A stretch of DNA of 64,000 nucleotides, taken from positions 17,590 to 81,589 of the IMG/VR virus record IMGVR_UViG_3300032289_001838; one strand, given 5' to 3'. A program made the translations under genes and the position numbers. Of the stretch, positions 17,693 to 27,157 are shown one piece after another. The notes under the pieces were generated by a model. The model had not been told where the DNA came from and made no database searches. It saw only the letters and a list, made by a program, of their open reading frames with translations. Within the stretch, counting starts at the first letter, position 1, and each line of letters begins with the position of its first letter. This DNA is from a virus.

Positions 17693-19498
17693 TTAATTGA
17701 GTTCTATTTTTGATAACGACTGTTCTCCAGTAGATTCGTCTAAAATTAAAAATGTGTTAGTATGTTCTGATGATACCACATTATATTTTTTATGGAAGTT
17801 TTTTTCTCCATGTTTTATGGAAATATGACTAATTGTATTTGCGTTATCTAAGTAGTGAGTATTAAATGTGTTCATTCCCCCTGAATCCATATAAAGTGTA
17901 TATGTTCCGCCATTAGTATACACTATGAAAAATTGTACATTTATATTTTTTTCATTTGAAAAATTTCTACACATCAATGAAATTTTGTTTTGCATTATGC
18001 CATTTTTAAAAATATATCCAACATCACTCAGTAATCCGTCGATTAAACTAAAACAATTTTGATGTACATTAAATTGTGTATCTGAGTATAATAACGAAAT
18101 GTCAGATGTATTATGATAATTTATATTTAACATATTCTCATTTTTATAATATTCAACCATTAAATATATAAACGTTTCTAACATCGTACTTTTATTGCAT
18201 ATACCTAAATTGCATAATTCTGTTTTAAAATCCGATTCGTTTTTTATTTGACCAAAAACATTTAAAAATTTATTGCAGTCATAAAACATTAAATGTACAG
18301 AAATATCCGTATAATATGAATATATGTTTCTAATCAAATCAAAATCATAGTTATATTTTTTGATATCTGATATTACGTTTTTTACATTCTCAATAGATTT
18401 TTCTCCAAATAAATCATCAAATTCTATTCGCATTATATATTTGAAATTGTTCAAAGCAGCAACTTCGGCGCCTTTTATCATTGAACGTAATACTGCTAAA
18501 CCATGTTTTTGAACTTCTTTAACACCAAGATACAATGCAAAATCGGTTAGTTTAGTGTGATGATACATTACTTCTATATCTGTGTATTTCTGAGTTAACA
18601 GTTGATTTTCTTTATCATGATAAAATATATCGATTATATCATAGAACCGTTCAGGAAGAACCTTGGGTGAAGTAATTAAAATTTTAAATCCTTTTTGTTT
18701 TAAAAATTTAATATTGTTATATGCGATATCTTCCAAATTTAATTTGGTAAGAAATAAATGTATATGAATTATAACGTTATCCGTATCATGTGTGTTTTTA
18801 ACGATCAACTCACTTGTTTTTACGTTTTTGTCAAAAACTTGTTGACTAGTTAAAGATGTGATCCTACCAACGTTAGTTATTCTATACACGCCGGCACATT
18901 TGTCACGTTCACACTTACTTTTTCCATATTTCAGTATTTCTGAGTTTAACGCCCAATCTTCGTGGATAGAATCATTCATCCAATCACGTATAAGATTTTT
19001 GTAATTTTTAAATACACGACCGAACGTTATATAATTAACTTGACATAAATCTTCACGTGTAACGTCGTCTTTTAAACCACATAAAAATATAGATTCCTCT
19101 TCGGGTGTTAATTTGCCATCGGACTGCAAGTACTTATATCCTGAACAATACATTACATATTCTTTATTTAAATCCAAGAAATTGACAGCTCGTTGTAAAT
19201 AACTATCATCTGTTAAATAATCATCCCCATCCAAACTAAAAATGTATTCTCCATTAGCTTTATCAAACAAAGACTTTAAATTTTTAGTTATACCACAATT
19301 AACATTCGATTGTGTTATTTTTATGCCTGATATATTTGAATAAAGTTCTTTTATTATCTCATAGGTTTTATCAGTAGATTGATCGTCATGAATTAATACT
19401 TCAAAATCAAAATTAAGTTTTTGATTTAAAATAGAATCTACACACGTTTTAACGTATTTTTCAAAATTATAACATGGAATAATAATACTTAATTTCAT
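17693..19498 (-). CDS. GT2 glycosyltransferase with a second, unidentified C-terminal region
   Basis: Residues 1 to about 230 are a GT2 (GT-A fold) enzyme: LSIIIPCYNFEKYVKTCVDS, the HDDQSTDKT motif and the metal-binding FSLDGDDYLTDD. Residues from about 240 on do not match a family I know; there is another possible sugar-transferase-like part (KYIMRIEFDDLFGE, with an acidic pair) and a beta-rich end. Only 1 nt separates it from the next gene, so the four genes 14730-21967 form one operon for glycan synthesis. Confidence 0.8.
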   Translation of the reverse strand: MKLSIIIPCYNFEKYVKTCVDSILNQKLNFDFEVLIHDDQSTDKTYEIIKELYSNISGIKITQSNVNCGITKNLKSLFDKANGEYIFSLDGDDYLTDDSYLQRAVNFLDLNKEYVMYCSGYKYLQSDGKLTPEEESIFLCGLKDDVTREDLCQVNYITFGRVFKNYKNLIRDWMNDSIHEDWALNSEILKYGKSKCERDKCAGVYRITNVGRITSLTSQQVFDKNVKTSELIVKNTHDTDNVIIHIHLFLTKLNLEDIAYNNIKFLKQKGFKILITSPKVLPERFYDIIDIFYHDKENQLLTQKYTDIEVMYHHTKLTDFALYLGVKEVQKHGLAVLRSMIKGAEVAALNNFKYIMRIEFDDLFGEKSIENVKNVISDIKKYNYDFDLIRNIYSYYTDISVHLMFYDCNKFLNVFGQIKNESDFKTELCNLGICNKSTMLETFIYLMVEYYKNENMLNINYHNTSDISLLYSDTQFNVHQNCFSLIDGLLSDVGYIFKNGIMQNKISLMCRNFSNEKNINVQFFIVYTNGGTYTLYMDSGGMNTFNTHYLDNANTISHISIKHGEKNFHKKYNVVSSEHTNTFLILDESTGEQSLSKIELN

Positions 19499-19504
19499 AA
19501 AATT

Positions 19505-21967
19505 CTACTTGTTTTCGTATACAAACAAAACGTCGTCGTATCTGTTTTTAATATGTCTTAAATCGATAAATTTAGAATTTGGAATTTTTTGTGAGAGATT
19601 AAAAAAATAATCATAAGCCTCCGGTGCAATATCTTCAATGACCAAAATTCCTCCTGGATTGAGCCTATCTTTAAATAACTCCCATGATTTTATTTGATGT
19701 TCTAATGTATGACTCGCGTCATCGAGAACGACATCAAACATTATTGGTTTTAATATAGATTTGTCACAATTGCTTATATCTTTACATATTAACGTAACAT
19801 TATTATCTCTAACAAGATCGTACCGTAACTCTTGAAGTGTAATATCTATGCCATAGATACTTGATTTATTTCCAAAATATTCTTTCCAAAGCTTTATACT
19901 TCCACCATGACAAAAGCCAATTTCCAATAGATTGATGTCTTTGTTTCTGAATTTAGAAAATAAATCTTCATATGTGTCTAGATATGAATGCAGCCAAAGT
20001 TTGTCTGTATGAAAGTTGTTTATATTTTGAATTTCGGTTAGTGTAAGTGGATTTAGTTTAACATCTTTACACGCATAAAGAAAACTGCAATTTTTGAAAA
20101 GATTATCGCCGAATTTAACAGAGTATCCTTTTTCTTTTAATTTTTCGGATAATGTCTTTACTCCTATAGATTTGTCCATGGATTCCACATCATGATATTC
20201 AATTATAAAACTATTTACTTTATCAAAGACATCATCTTCCATATGTCCAATAAGTTCATATTCCATGCCTTCGATGTCAATTTTTATTAAATCTACTTTT
20301 TCAAGATTATGTTGCGTTAAAATTTGTTTTAATGTAATAGAATCAACGTCATAAAAATCAGATGTATTTCTCTTTGCAGAACTGACCAATGTATTATTAA
20401 CGTCTAAATATAATCTCAGTTTATCGTTATTTGTTGATACCGCTAAATTATTTAAAAATACGGAACTATTGTTTTGGTAATTTTTAGATAAACAATCAAA
20501 TGCCGATTTGTTTGGTTCATAACAAAAAACTTTTTTTGCATTTTTACACAACATGTACTTAGCAAATAAACCCACATTAGCACCTATATCAATAACAACG
20601 TTTAAGTTGTCAATATTTAGACTGTTATAGATTCCCTCTACGAAGAATTCTTTATAATTCATATAAATTGGTTCTTCATTTGTAAAATCTACAATTGGTT
20701 TATTAATCGCTATATCTCTGTACTTTATGGTTTGTTCAAATATAATATAACCATTTGAAAAAATTTGAATTAAATATCCGCCAAATGTAGGATCACTTGC
20801 GAAATGAGTAATGTTTAATGGTAAAGGCATCATCCAAAAACTGGTATTTGGATGTGCTTTTTGGAATTTTGACGAGAAGATACAAGCTTTAGAGTCAATA
20901 TCCTTAATGGATATTAATACATTTTCTAAAATTTTGTCGCCATCGTAACTGATTGTTAATTTATTTTCTTCATCGGTTGTAATAATTTTAAATAAAGAAG
21001 AAGAAGATGATGTAGATGGTAAAAACGATTTAATTATTTGTAAATTGTCTTCTTCGGATTGTTTTAACCAAGTTATATTCTTATATTTATCATACATACC
21101 ACAATACACAGGTAGATTGTATAATACTAGAGGTAAATTCCATCCAATAGCTTCTCTAATTACCAATGGACTTGTTTCTTTATCATTAGCGGTTCCTCTA
21201 GATGTAAATAAGAAAACGTCCATTGCATTATAAAACGTATCTACGTCTTTGCGTTCTCCCCACCATTTACAATTGATGGGGAAATCCTTCATTAGTGGTT
21301 CCCAATATGATTTAAAATTGTCAGCTTGATTTCCAATAAAATGAAATTGTACAGGATGATTTAATAGCTGTTTAGCATAACGAATTATTTCTGCTTGATT
21401 TTTTCTAGAAGTAAACAGTCCAACATTTAGAAAATGTATTTTATTGGGATCTAAATTTAGATTTTCAAGTGCGGATTTTCTATTTCCCTTCTGTTTATAC
21501 TCTATAGGATATTCTACCATCTCCATGGGTATACCAAGACTCTCAAATAACCTTTCTTGGTACTTGCTTATAATAAGCAATTTATCAGGAAAAAACATTT
21601 TTTGAGAAACGTCAAAACTACTATCATGTGATGTCTCAAATATTTTATATTTTCGATCTGACACATAAATCTGCTTAGCCACTTTTTTATCACAAAAGTA
21701 TTCGGGTAATTCCTCAAAATGAATAACGTCAGGATTTATATTTTTTATATGTTCAACTAAAGTACTTTTATCTTCATATAAAGTAATTAATCTTGATCCA
21801 AGTATTTCTTTGATTTGACTACGTTGTACAACTAATACTCCTCCAGTTACATCGGTGTATTCTACGCAATAAACCTCGTTTGAATCATTAAGTTCAACTA
21901 TTTTTTTAAGAAGATACTGTGGACATCCGCCTGTAGATAAATGTGGAGCTATAAATAATATTCTCAT
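19505..21967 (-). CDS. Three-domain protein: GT4-like, FkbM methyltransferase and second methyltransferase
   Basis: Residues 1 to about 320 are a GT-B glycosyltransferase (APHLSTGGCPQYLLKKIVEL, NVGLFTSRKNQ, SPLVIREAIGWNLPLV). A beta-rich linker follows (about 325-430) that resembles the BAHT beta-domain. About 435-620 is an FkbM-type methyltransferase (VVIDIGANVGLFAKYML, CYEPNKSAFDCL, VDLIKIDIEGMEYELI). About 640-820 is a class I methyltransferase of cephalosporin-hydroxylase/CmcI look (NLLEIGFCHGGSIKLWKEYF, VVLDDASHTLEHQ, GGILVIED). The combination suggests building and capping a methylated sugar. Confidence 0.85.
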   Translation of the reverse strand: MRILFIAPHLSTGGCPQYLLKKIVELNDSNEVYCVEYTDVTGGVLVVQRSQIKEILGSRLITLYEDKSTLVEHIKNINPDVIHFEELPEYFCDKKVAKQIYVSDRKYKIFETSHDSSFDVSQKMFFPDKLLIISKYQERLFESLGIPMEMVEYPIEYKQKGNRKSALENLNLDPNKIHFLNVGLFTSRKNQAEIIRYAKQLLNHPVQFHFIGNQADNFKSYWEPLMKDFPINCKWWGERKDVDTFYNAMDVFLFTSRGTANDKETSPLVIREAIGWNLPLVLYNLPVYCGMYDKYKNITWLKQSEEDNLQIIKSFLPSTSSSSSLFKIITTDEENKLTISYDGDKILENVLISIKDIDSKACIFSSKFQKAHPNTSFWMMPLPLNITHFASDPTFGGYLIQIFSNGYIIFEQTIKYRDIAINKPIVDFTNEEPIYMNYKEFFVEGIYNSLNIDNLNVVIDIGANVGLFAKYMLCKNAKKVFCYEPNKSAFDCLSKNYQNNSSVFLNNLAVSTNNDKLRLYLDVNNTLVSSAKRNTSDFYDVDSITLKQILTQHNLEKVDLIKIDIEGMEYELIGHMEDDVFDKVNSFIIEYHDVESMDKSIGVKTLSEKLKEKGYSVKFGDNLFKNCSFLYACKDVKLNPLTLTEIQNINNFHTDKLWLHSYLDTYEDLFSKFRNKDINLLEIGFCHGGSIKLWKEYFGNKSSIYGIDITLQELRYDLVRDNNVTLICKDISNCDKSILKPIMFDVVLDDASHTLEHQIKSWELFKDRLNPGGILVIEDIAPEAYDYFFNLSQKIPNSKFIDLRHIKNRYDDVLFVYENK

Positions 21968-21975
21968 ATATTCTA

Positions 21976-24900
21976 TTATTTATATACTACTTTACTAAAC
22001 CCATTATCTTTTTTTATTTCGATTTGTTCGTCTACCATGTCTCGCATTTGATCTAAATGACTAATTACCCAAATAAAATCAAATTGATGTTTTAAATAAC
22101 TAAATAAAGCTCCCATTTGTCCCAAATGATCACTATCTGCACAACCAAATCCTTCATCAATACAGATAATATTTGGTCTTGGCAGATTGCTAATATTGAT
22201 TAATGCTACTCTAATAGCCAATCCACTAACAAATTTCTCCATACCACTAGCCATTTCTAGTGGCCAGCGTTTATCATCGTAAACTATATTAGTCATAATA
22301 TTCTTACCATCTGTCTGTAGAGTGATGGTAAATTCAACAAGTTGTTGTAAAATGTTATTAACTTCTTTTTCAATTTCAGGCAATGTTTTGGTGATGATTT
22401 CATATGGAATGCCGTCTCGACTAATAATATTAGTATACAACTTATAAGCCTCGTATGAAGCTTCAAGTTCTTTAACTTTATTTAGTTGATCCGTAGTATT
22501 TTTATATTGCAATTCCAACTTACCCTTTTCAGTGGAAGAGTTAAACAATTTATTATTGACTAATTTAATTTCCGATTCGATATTTTTAACAATAGTTTTC
22601 ACTTCATTAACACTAACGAGTAATTTAGAATTGTTTTCAATAATATCCTTGTTCTTATAAAAAGTTTCAATGTTTTGAATTACCCCATTCAAATCATTTT
22701 GCAATCGGATCTTGAAGTTTTCATCACGTAATATTGCCGTAGACAAAACTTCCTTGATCTTTTCTAATTTAACTTTTTCGGCATCTACACGTTGACATTC
22801 TTTATAACGAGATTCAATATCTCCAAATGAATCCAACTTAGATTTGATAACATTAAATTCTTCTACTAAGATTTTGCCCTTGTTTTTATCAAGTTCAAGT
22901 TCTTCCTTAGTTTTAATAGCATCTTTTACGAATACATTGTTTACACAATACGTACAATTAGGATCATACTTGTGTTCCTCTAACTTTTTTAACTTATCAA
23001 TTTTGTTCTTAACTACAACTTTTAACTTTTCTATTTCAGAAGACTTTTTAGCTTCATCTTCCTTACAGCTTTTATACTGATCATAATCACTTTCTATATT
23101 TTCACAACTCTTCAAAGAAGAAGATAAATCTGAAAGTTGAGTTTCAATTGATGAAAACTTAGTTTTTTTCTGGTTTATATCAGTTTCAAATGTATTGATC
23201 TTAGATTCCAACTGTGTCTTTTCAGATTCTAATTTGGTGATATCAAAATCAAAATTAGTAGTTTTAATGATATTATTAGACAACTCCAGAAGTTTATTAT
23301 TTTGATCTTCTTTCTTGACCTCTAGATCTTTTATATCACAATTATACTGTGATATATTTTTATTATTTAGATCAATGCTACCAGAAACATTTTGTAAATC
23401 TTCAATTAAACTATCTTTGCTGATGTTCTTAAGTAGTGTATTGGTTTCCTTAAACTTATCATTTGCAATAGTGTATAACTGATCAAACACGGTTAGACCC
23501 ATAAATTGACACAATAAGTCTTTACGTTCAGTCTGACCCAAATCAATAAATGATCCAGTTTTACTATTTTGAATACTTAATACTGTAAGAATAAAATCTT
23601 CATATGTACCAACGTAGTCGCGAATAATATCATTCGTGCTTCTACGAGCTTCTCCGTTCAATGGAACTTCTTTGTCATTTTCTTTTTTGTAGAATTTGAC
23701 TTCAACTTTGACATTTCCTTTCTTGTCTGCTTTACCTTCACGCTCAATAAAATAATCAACTCCATTTACCTCAAAATTAAACTTACAACGAAAGCTCATT
23801 TTTTGAGTATTAAGCACGTGTGATGCTTTGTAACCCTTACTGAACTTATCAAAAACACAAAATGCAAGCGCATCCATAATACTAGACTTACCACTGGCAT
23901 TAGGTGCAAATAGTCCAATTGTACCTTTCAATTTGGTAAAGTCAATTAAGTTTCCTTCACCATAACTAAACATATTATCAAATTCAAAAATCTTTGGCTT
24001 CCAACGAATATTCTTTGGAGCTTTATCTTTTGGTATTTCCAAATTAATATTTTTATTCAACTCTTTAACTTTATAAATCAGATCAGCTGAAACACTCTTT
24101 GATAAAAGATTTTCTTCAATTAGTTTATTTTGATAGTCCACATCAAAGATATTATGGATATCAAATATTTGACCAGATTTTAAAGTCAAATCTGTTGTGG
24201 GTTCATCAATTCGATTAAATGTGGTCTCAATAATATCACACTTATTCTTAACTTCATTGATAATTTCTTTTACCTGAGATGGAATAGATTCACAACAAAG
24301 TGTACGAATGCGAACTTTCTTTGGGATGTCACTGATATCAGTTACCAACTTACCTTTATTGATTTCAATTGTATAAAAGCCATAATCATTCTTTAGTTCA
24401 TAGTGTTTATAAACTTTTCTTTTTAAATCCCACATCAAAAACCCATGACCTTTAAGGTCTTCGCCATGATTCTGTTGGATCATAGATCCAGCGTATACAA
24501 TTATCGGCTTACTTTCGTTTTCATCATATTCTTGTAGGATTTGATGTTTATGAATATCACCTAACATTGCAATGTGATGTCCATCAAATAGTTCATTTGT
24601 AATAGCACGATTACTTACAGTGTATCCAACATCAGTAACAGCGTGGTTTACTGGACCGTGGAATAACGCAATGTGATGATCGGTTTCTACACGATGTTTA
24701 GATGGAATATCCTTATATCGAATATACTTATCGGAATCATCAAATACACTGAAATTATTAAACAAGATGTTTTGATAACGATATACTTCGGTATCTTTTA
24801 GATAATAAAGATTTGGGTGATTTAATGCCTGTACAATTGGAGTTAAACAATCTAATCTTGACTTGTTTGCTAACGTAGCATCGTGATTACCAGCTGTTAA

Positions 24901-25161
24901 AATTAACGGCACACGATCCGCGCAACTTTTTAGAAAGTCGCTTCCAATTTTAACGCATTCAGGACTTAAATCTGATTTATTATGAAAAACATCGCCAGCA
25001 ATAACTAAGATTGCATTTAAAGTCTTAGCTTTGTCTAATGCATTATAAAATCTTTCAAATACAGATGTATACTCATCGTGTCGTTTTGTCAAACGAATAT
25101 GAATATCCGCAACATGCATCACACAATTTATTTTATCGTCGGTATTTTTTAATACGATCAT
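21976..25161 (-). CDS. Fused Mre11-Rad50-type recombination nuclease (gp47-gp46 in one chain)
   Basis: Residues 1 to about 265 carry the Mre11/SbcD phosphoesterase motifs: DIH 19-21, GDVFHNK 56-62, GNHD 91-94, FHGP 167-170 and GDIHKHQ 201-207. From about 385 begins a Rad50/SbcC ATPase: Walker A GLFAPNASGKSS 416-427, long coiled coils, a zinc hook CTYC 736-739, and near the end the signature ASGMEKFVSGLAIR and Walker B NIICIDEGFGCAD. In T4 these are separate proteins gp47 and gp46. No stop or frameshift separates the halves. The enzyme would process DNA ends for recombination and degrade host DNA. Its ATG overlaps the primase stop. Confidence 0.93.
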   Translation of the reverse strand: MIVLKNTDDKINCVMHVADIHIRLTKRHDEYTSVFERFYNALDKAKTLNAILVIAGDVFHNKSDLSPECVKIGSDFLKSCADRVPLILTAGNHDATLANKSRLDCLTPIVQALNHPNLYYLKDTEVYRYQNILFNNFSVFDDSDKYIRYKDIPSKHRVETDHHIALFHGPVNHAVTDVGYTVSNRAITNELFDGHHIAMLGDIHKHQILQEYDENESKPIIVYAGSMIQQNHGEDLKGHGFLMWDLKRKVYKHYELKNDYGFYTIEINKGKLVTDISDIPKKVRIRTLCCESIPSQVKEIINEVKNKCDIIETTFNRIDEPTTDLTLKSGQIFDIHNIFDVDYQNKLIEENLLSKSVSADLIYKVKELNKNINLEIPKDKAPKNIRWKPKIFEFDNMFSYGEGNLIDFTKLKGTIGLFAPNASGKSSIMDALAFCVFDKFSKGYKASHVLNTQKMSFRCKFNFEVNGVDYFIEREGKADKKGNVKVEVKFYKKENDKEVPLNGEARRSTNDIIRDYVGTYEDFILTVLSIQNSKTGSFIDLGQTERKDLLCQFMGLTVFDQLYTIANDKFKETNTLLKNISKDSLIEDLQNVSGSIDLNNKNISQYNCDIKDLEVKKEDQNNKLLELSNNIIKTTNFDFDITKLESEKTQLESKINTFETDINQKKTKFSSIETQLSDLSSSLKSCENIESDYDQYKSCKEDEAKKSSEIEKLKVVVKNKIDKLKKLEEHKYDPNCTYCVNNVFVKDAIKTKEELELDKNKGKILVEEFNVIKSKLDSFGDIESRYKECQRVDAEKVKLEKIKEVLSTAILRDENFKIRLQNDLNGVIQNIETFYKNKDIIENNSKLLVSVNEVKTIVKNIESEIKLVNNKLFNSSTEKGKLELQYKNTTDQLNKVKELEASYEAYKLYTNIISRDGIPYEIITKTLPEIEKEVNNILQQLVEFTITLQTDGKNIMTNIVYDDKRWPLEMASGMEKFVSGLAIRVALINISNLPRPNIICIDEGFGCADSDHLGQMGALFSYLKHQFDFIWVISHLDQMRDMVDEQIEIKKDNGFSKVVYK

Positions 25162-26072
25162 AGTTTATTTGTTAATTTATATCTGTATAGTAGACTCTCA
25201 TCCATTATAACACTGCTGCTGATGGTTTGCCAAGTTTTTATATGTCCTATTTCATTTGGATCTTTTCCGTCTAGCAAAATTAGACGAGCCTCAATATCAT
25301 TAGAAATTAAAAAGTCGCAGATTTTCAAACTAGATCCCAAAGCATCATTATCCAACAAAACATTTACATATGGCGGTCTATATTCCATTAGTTTCATTTT
25401 TAACTTCCGAGACATGGTTTTACCAAATAAAGGCACAACATTATACTTTACAGAAAGAGCATCAAATGGACCCTCAACGATAGTGATTGGTTTGGTAAAA
25501 TCTGTAAACAATTCAAATCCTATAATATCTTTACTACCATCACATAGTCTATATTTGAGTTTACTGTTATAAAAGTCTCTACCACAATAAAAATTTAAAT
25601 TTCCATCTTTATCATATGATGGCACTATTACTCTATTAGCAAATTGACCGGATGTACAATATCCGATATTGTACCGTACAATTTCATGTATACTTAAATT
25701 TCTTTTAAAACAATAATTAAGTGCATGTTTGTATATTACATCGCCACTTGATTTACATAACGGTTTGAATTCATCTGGCAAAATGAGTGTTTTTTTCTCT
25801 TCAGAAACATAACTCACTCTTGTCTTATTTTTACATAAAATCTGATAGTATTCGGATGAAGCTTTTAGTTTCTTAAGAAGAGATGTAAAACTCTTACCAC
25901 TAAACCCACATACCCAGCACTGATAATATCCAGTTGTAGTATTAATGTTCAGTTTACGTTTGTGATGATTGCAGTTTGTGCAAAACACAAGTATTTCAGC
26001 GCCACCTTTTTGTACGTGTGGTTTTTGCTTAAACAACTTTGAAAGTGTTTCTATAACCGAACTATTAATCAT
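25158..26072 (-). CDS. 61: DNA primase, gp61/DnaG type
   Basis: The 304-residue protein has an N-terminal zinc-binding domain (CTNC 31-34 and CWVC 52-55) and a TOPRIM domain (ITIVEGPFDALSVKY, then NVLLDNDALG). Length is close to T4 gp61 (342 aa). It would make RNA primers for lagging-strand synthesis with the phage helicase. It is translationally coupled to the SbcCD fusion downstream. Confidence 0.87.
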   Translation of the reverse strand: MINSSVIETLSKLFKQKPHVQKGGAEILVFCTNCNHHKRKLNINTTTGYYQCWVCGFSGKSFTSLLKKLKASSEYYQILCKNKTRVSYVSEEKKTLILPDEFKPLCKSSGDVIYKHALNYCFKRNLSIHEIVRYNIGYCTSGQFANRVIVPSYDKDGNLNFYCGRDFYNSKLKYRLCDGSKDIIGFELFTDFTKPITIVEGPFDALSVKYNVVPLFGKTMSRKLKMKLMEYRPPYVNVLLDNDALGSSLKICDFLISNDIEARLILLDGKDPNEIGHIKTWQTISSSVIMDESLLYRYKLTNKL

Positions 26073-26114
26073 TTCATCTCAGAATAACAGATGATTTAAA
26101 TAAAATCAAGTCTT

Positions 26115-26624
26115 TTAATTTTTATATAAACTAGCTACCACAGCATCATACATGTCACCGTTACGTTCGTCCCAATTACCCTTTTTGTTAAGAACAGTAA
26201 ATTTAATTACGTCTGGACAAAGTGATTCTAGTTCTGATTTTACAAATTGTTTTGATTTAACGCCTTTAATTCTACATTTACCAAATAACTGTTTACGCAT
26301 GGTATTAACAGATAACAGATTTACCTTGACTTTAAAGTGTTCTTCAATAATATATGAAAAGACGGCATTATGTCTAGCTAGAGTAATAATCACCTGCTGT
26401 GACGTAAAACCACCAGCAAAACTACTTAGAGCGGCTTCTAAATTAATGACGGTAATATCTTTAATTAACGGATTCTTTTCTAATTCAGATATAACAAAAT
26501 AAGTTTTTTCTTTTGTTGTTTCAAACTTTTTGGTATCAATATAACCAGCATCTAAGACTTTTCCGTCTTTACTAAATGCCCAGCCTGTTACTGATGTTGA
26601 TGAATCCAATCCTAATATAACCAT
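26115..26624 (-). CDS. RuvC-like Holliday junction resolvase
   Basis: The 169-residue protein has an RNase H fold with the RuvC order of acidic residues: Asp in GLDSSTSVTGWA near the N-terminus, Glu in INLEAALSSF and the final DMYDAVVAS. The length fits RuvC (about 170 aa). T4 uses endonuclease VII (gp49) for the same job; this phage appears to use a RuvC-type enzyme to clear branched DNA before packaging. It lies between primase and structural genes. Confidence 0.82.
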   Translation of the reverse strand: MVILGLDSSTSVTGWAFSKDGKVLDAGYIDTKKFETTKEKTYFVISELEKNPLIKDITVINLEAALSSFAGGFTSQQVIITLARHNAVFSYIIEEHFKVKVNLLSVNTMRKQLFGKCRIKGVKSKQFVKSELESLCPDVIKFTVLNKKGNWDERNGDMYDAVVASLYKN

Positions 26625-26636
26625 TTAGAATATATA

Positions 26637-27131
26637 TTAACGGACAAATGAACCGTTAGTATATTTGTTACTATTAAAACCTTTGACGTATCTAGATAAT
26701 TCTAAACTTCTTTGACCTGCTACATCTTTGAATTGACTTGCACCTAATGGGGTTTTTAATCTAAAACCAGGATCTTTAGTATATAAAGCGTCTTGAAGTG
26801 ATGCTTGACCGTTCCAGTTTGTAGAAATTTTATTTACTCCGGAAGTTAATACAGGTCCGTTGCTTGTTTTATCGCTATAATTCAAAGCTTTGCTATTAAA
26901 GTTTTCTGTACCTGTATTAGCTCCAACTTTAAATCCAGGATTAACGGTATAATCTACTGACTTCTGAGTAAATCCATATGGAGCACTAACACCCTTGATC
27001 ATAGTGTTAGATCCAGCATCATATGCTGAAAATGCTCCTCCTGCTGGAGATTTAGAAAGATAAAGATCTCCTAATCCTTTAGCTAATGATGTACGATTAA
27101 TTTTTGAAGTATCTGAAGCGATTGTTGCCAT
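26637..27131 (-). CDS. Probable small virion protein, unknown family
   Basis: The 164-residue protein is rich in Gly, Ser, Asn and Thr with no charged clusters (for example LYLSKSPAGGAFSAYDAGSN). Composition resembles neighbouring structural proteins, and an AT-rich octamer lies upstream. It is the last gene of the structural run before the DNA metabolism genes. I do not recognise it. Confidence 0.6.
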   Translation of the reverse strand: MATIASDTSKINRTSLAKGLGDLYLSKSPAGGAFSAYDAGSNTMIKGVSAPYGFTQKSVDYTVNPGFKVGANTGTENFNSKALNYSDKTSNGPVLTSGVNKISTNWNGQASLQDALYTKDPGFRLKTPLGASQFKDVAGQRSLELSRYVKGFNSNKYTNGSFVR

Positions 27132-27157
27132 AAATGTCTATTTTATAATAAATATAA

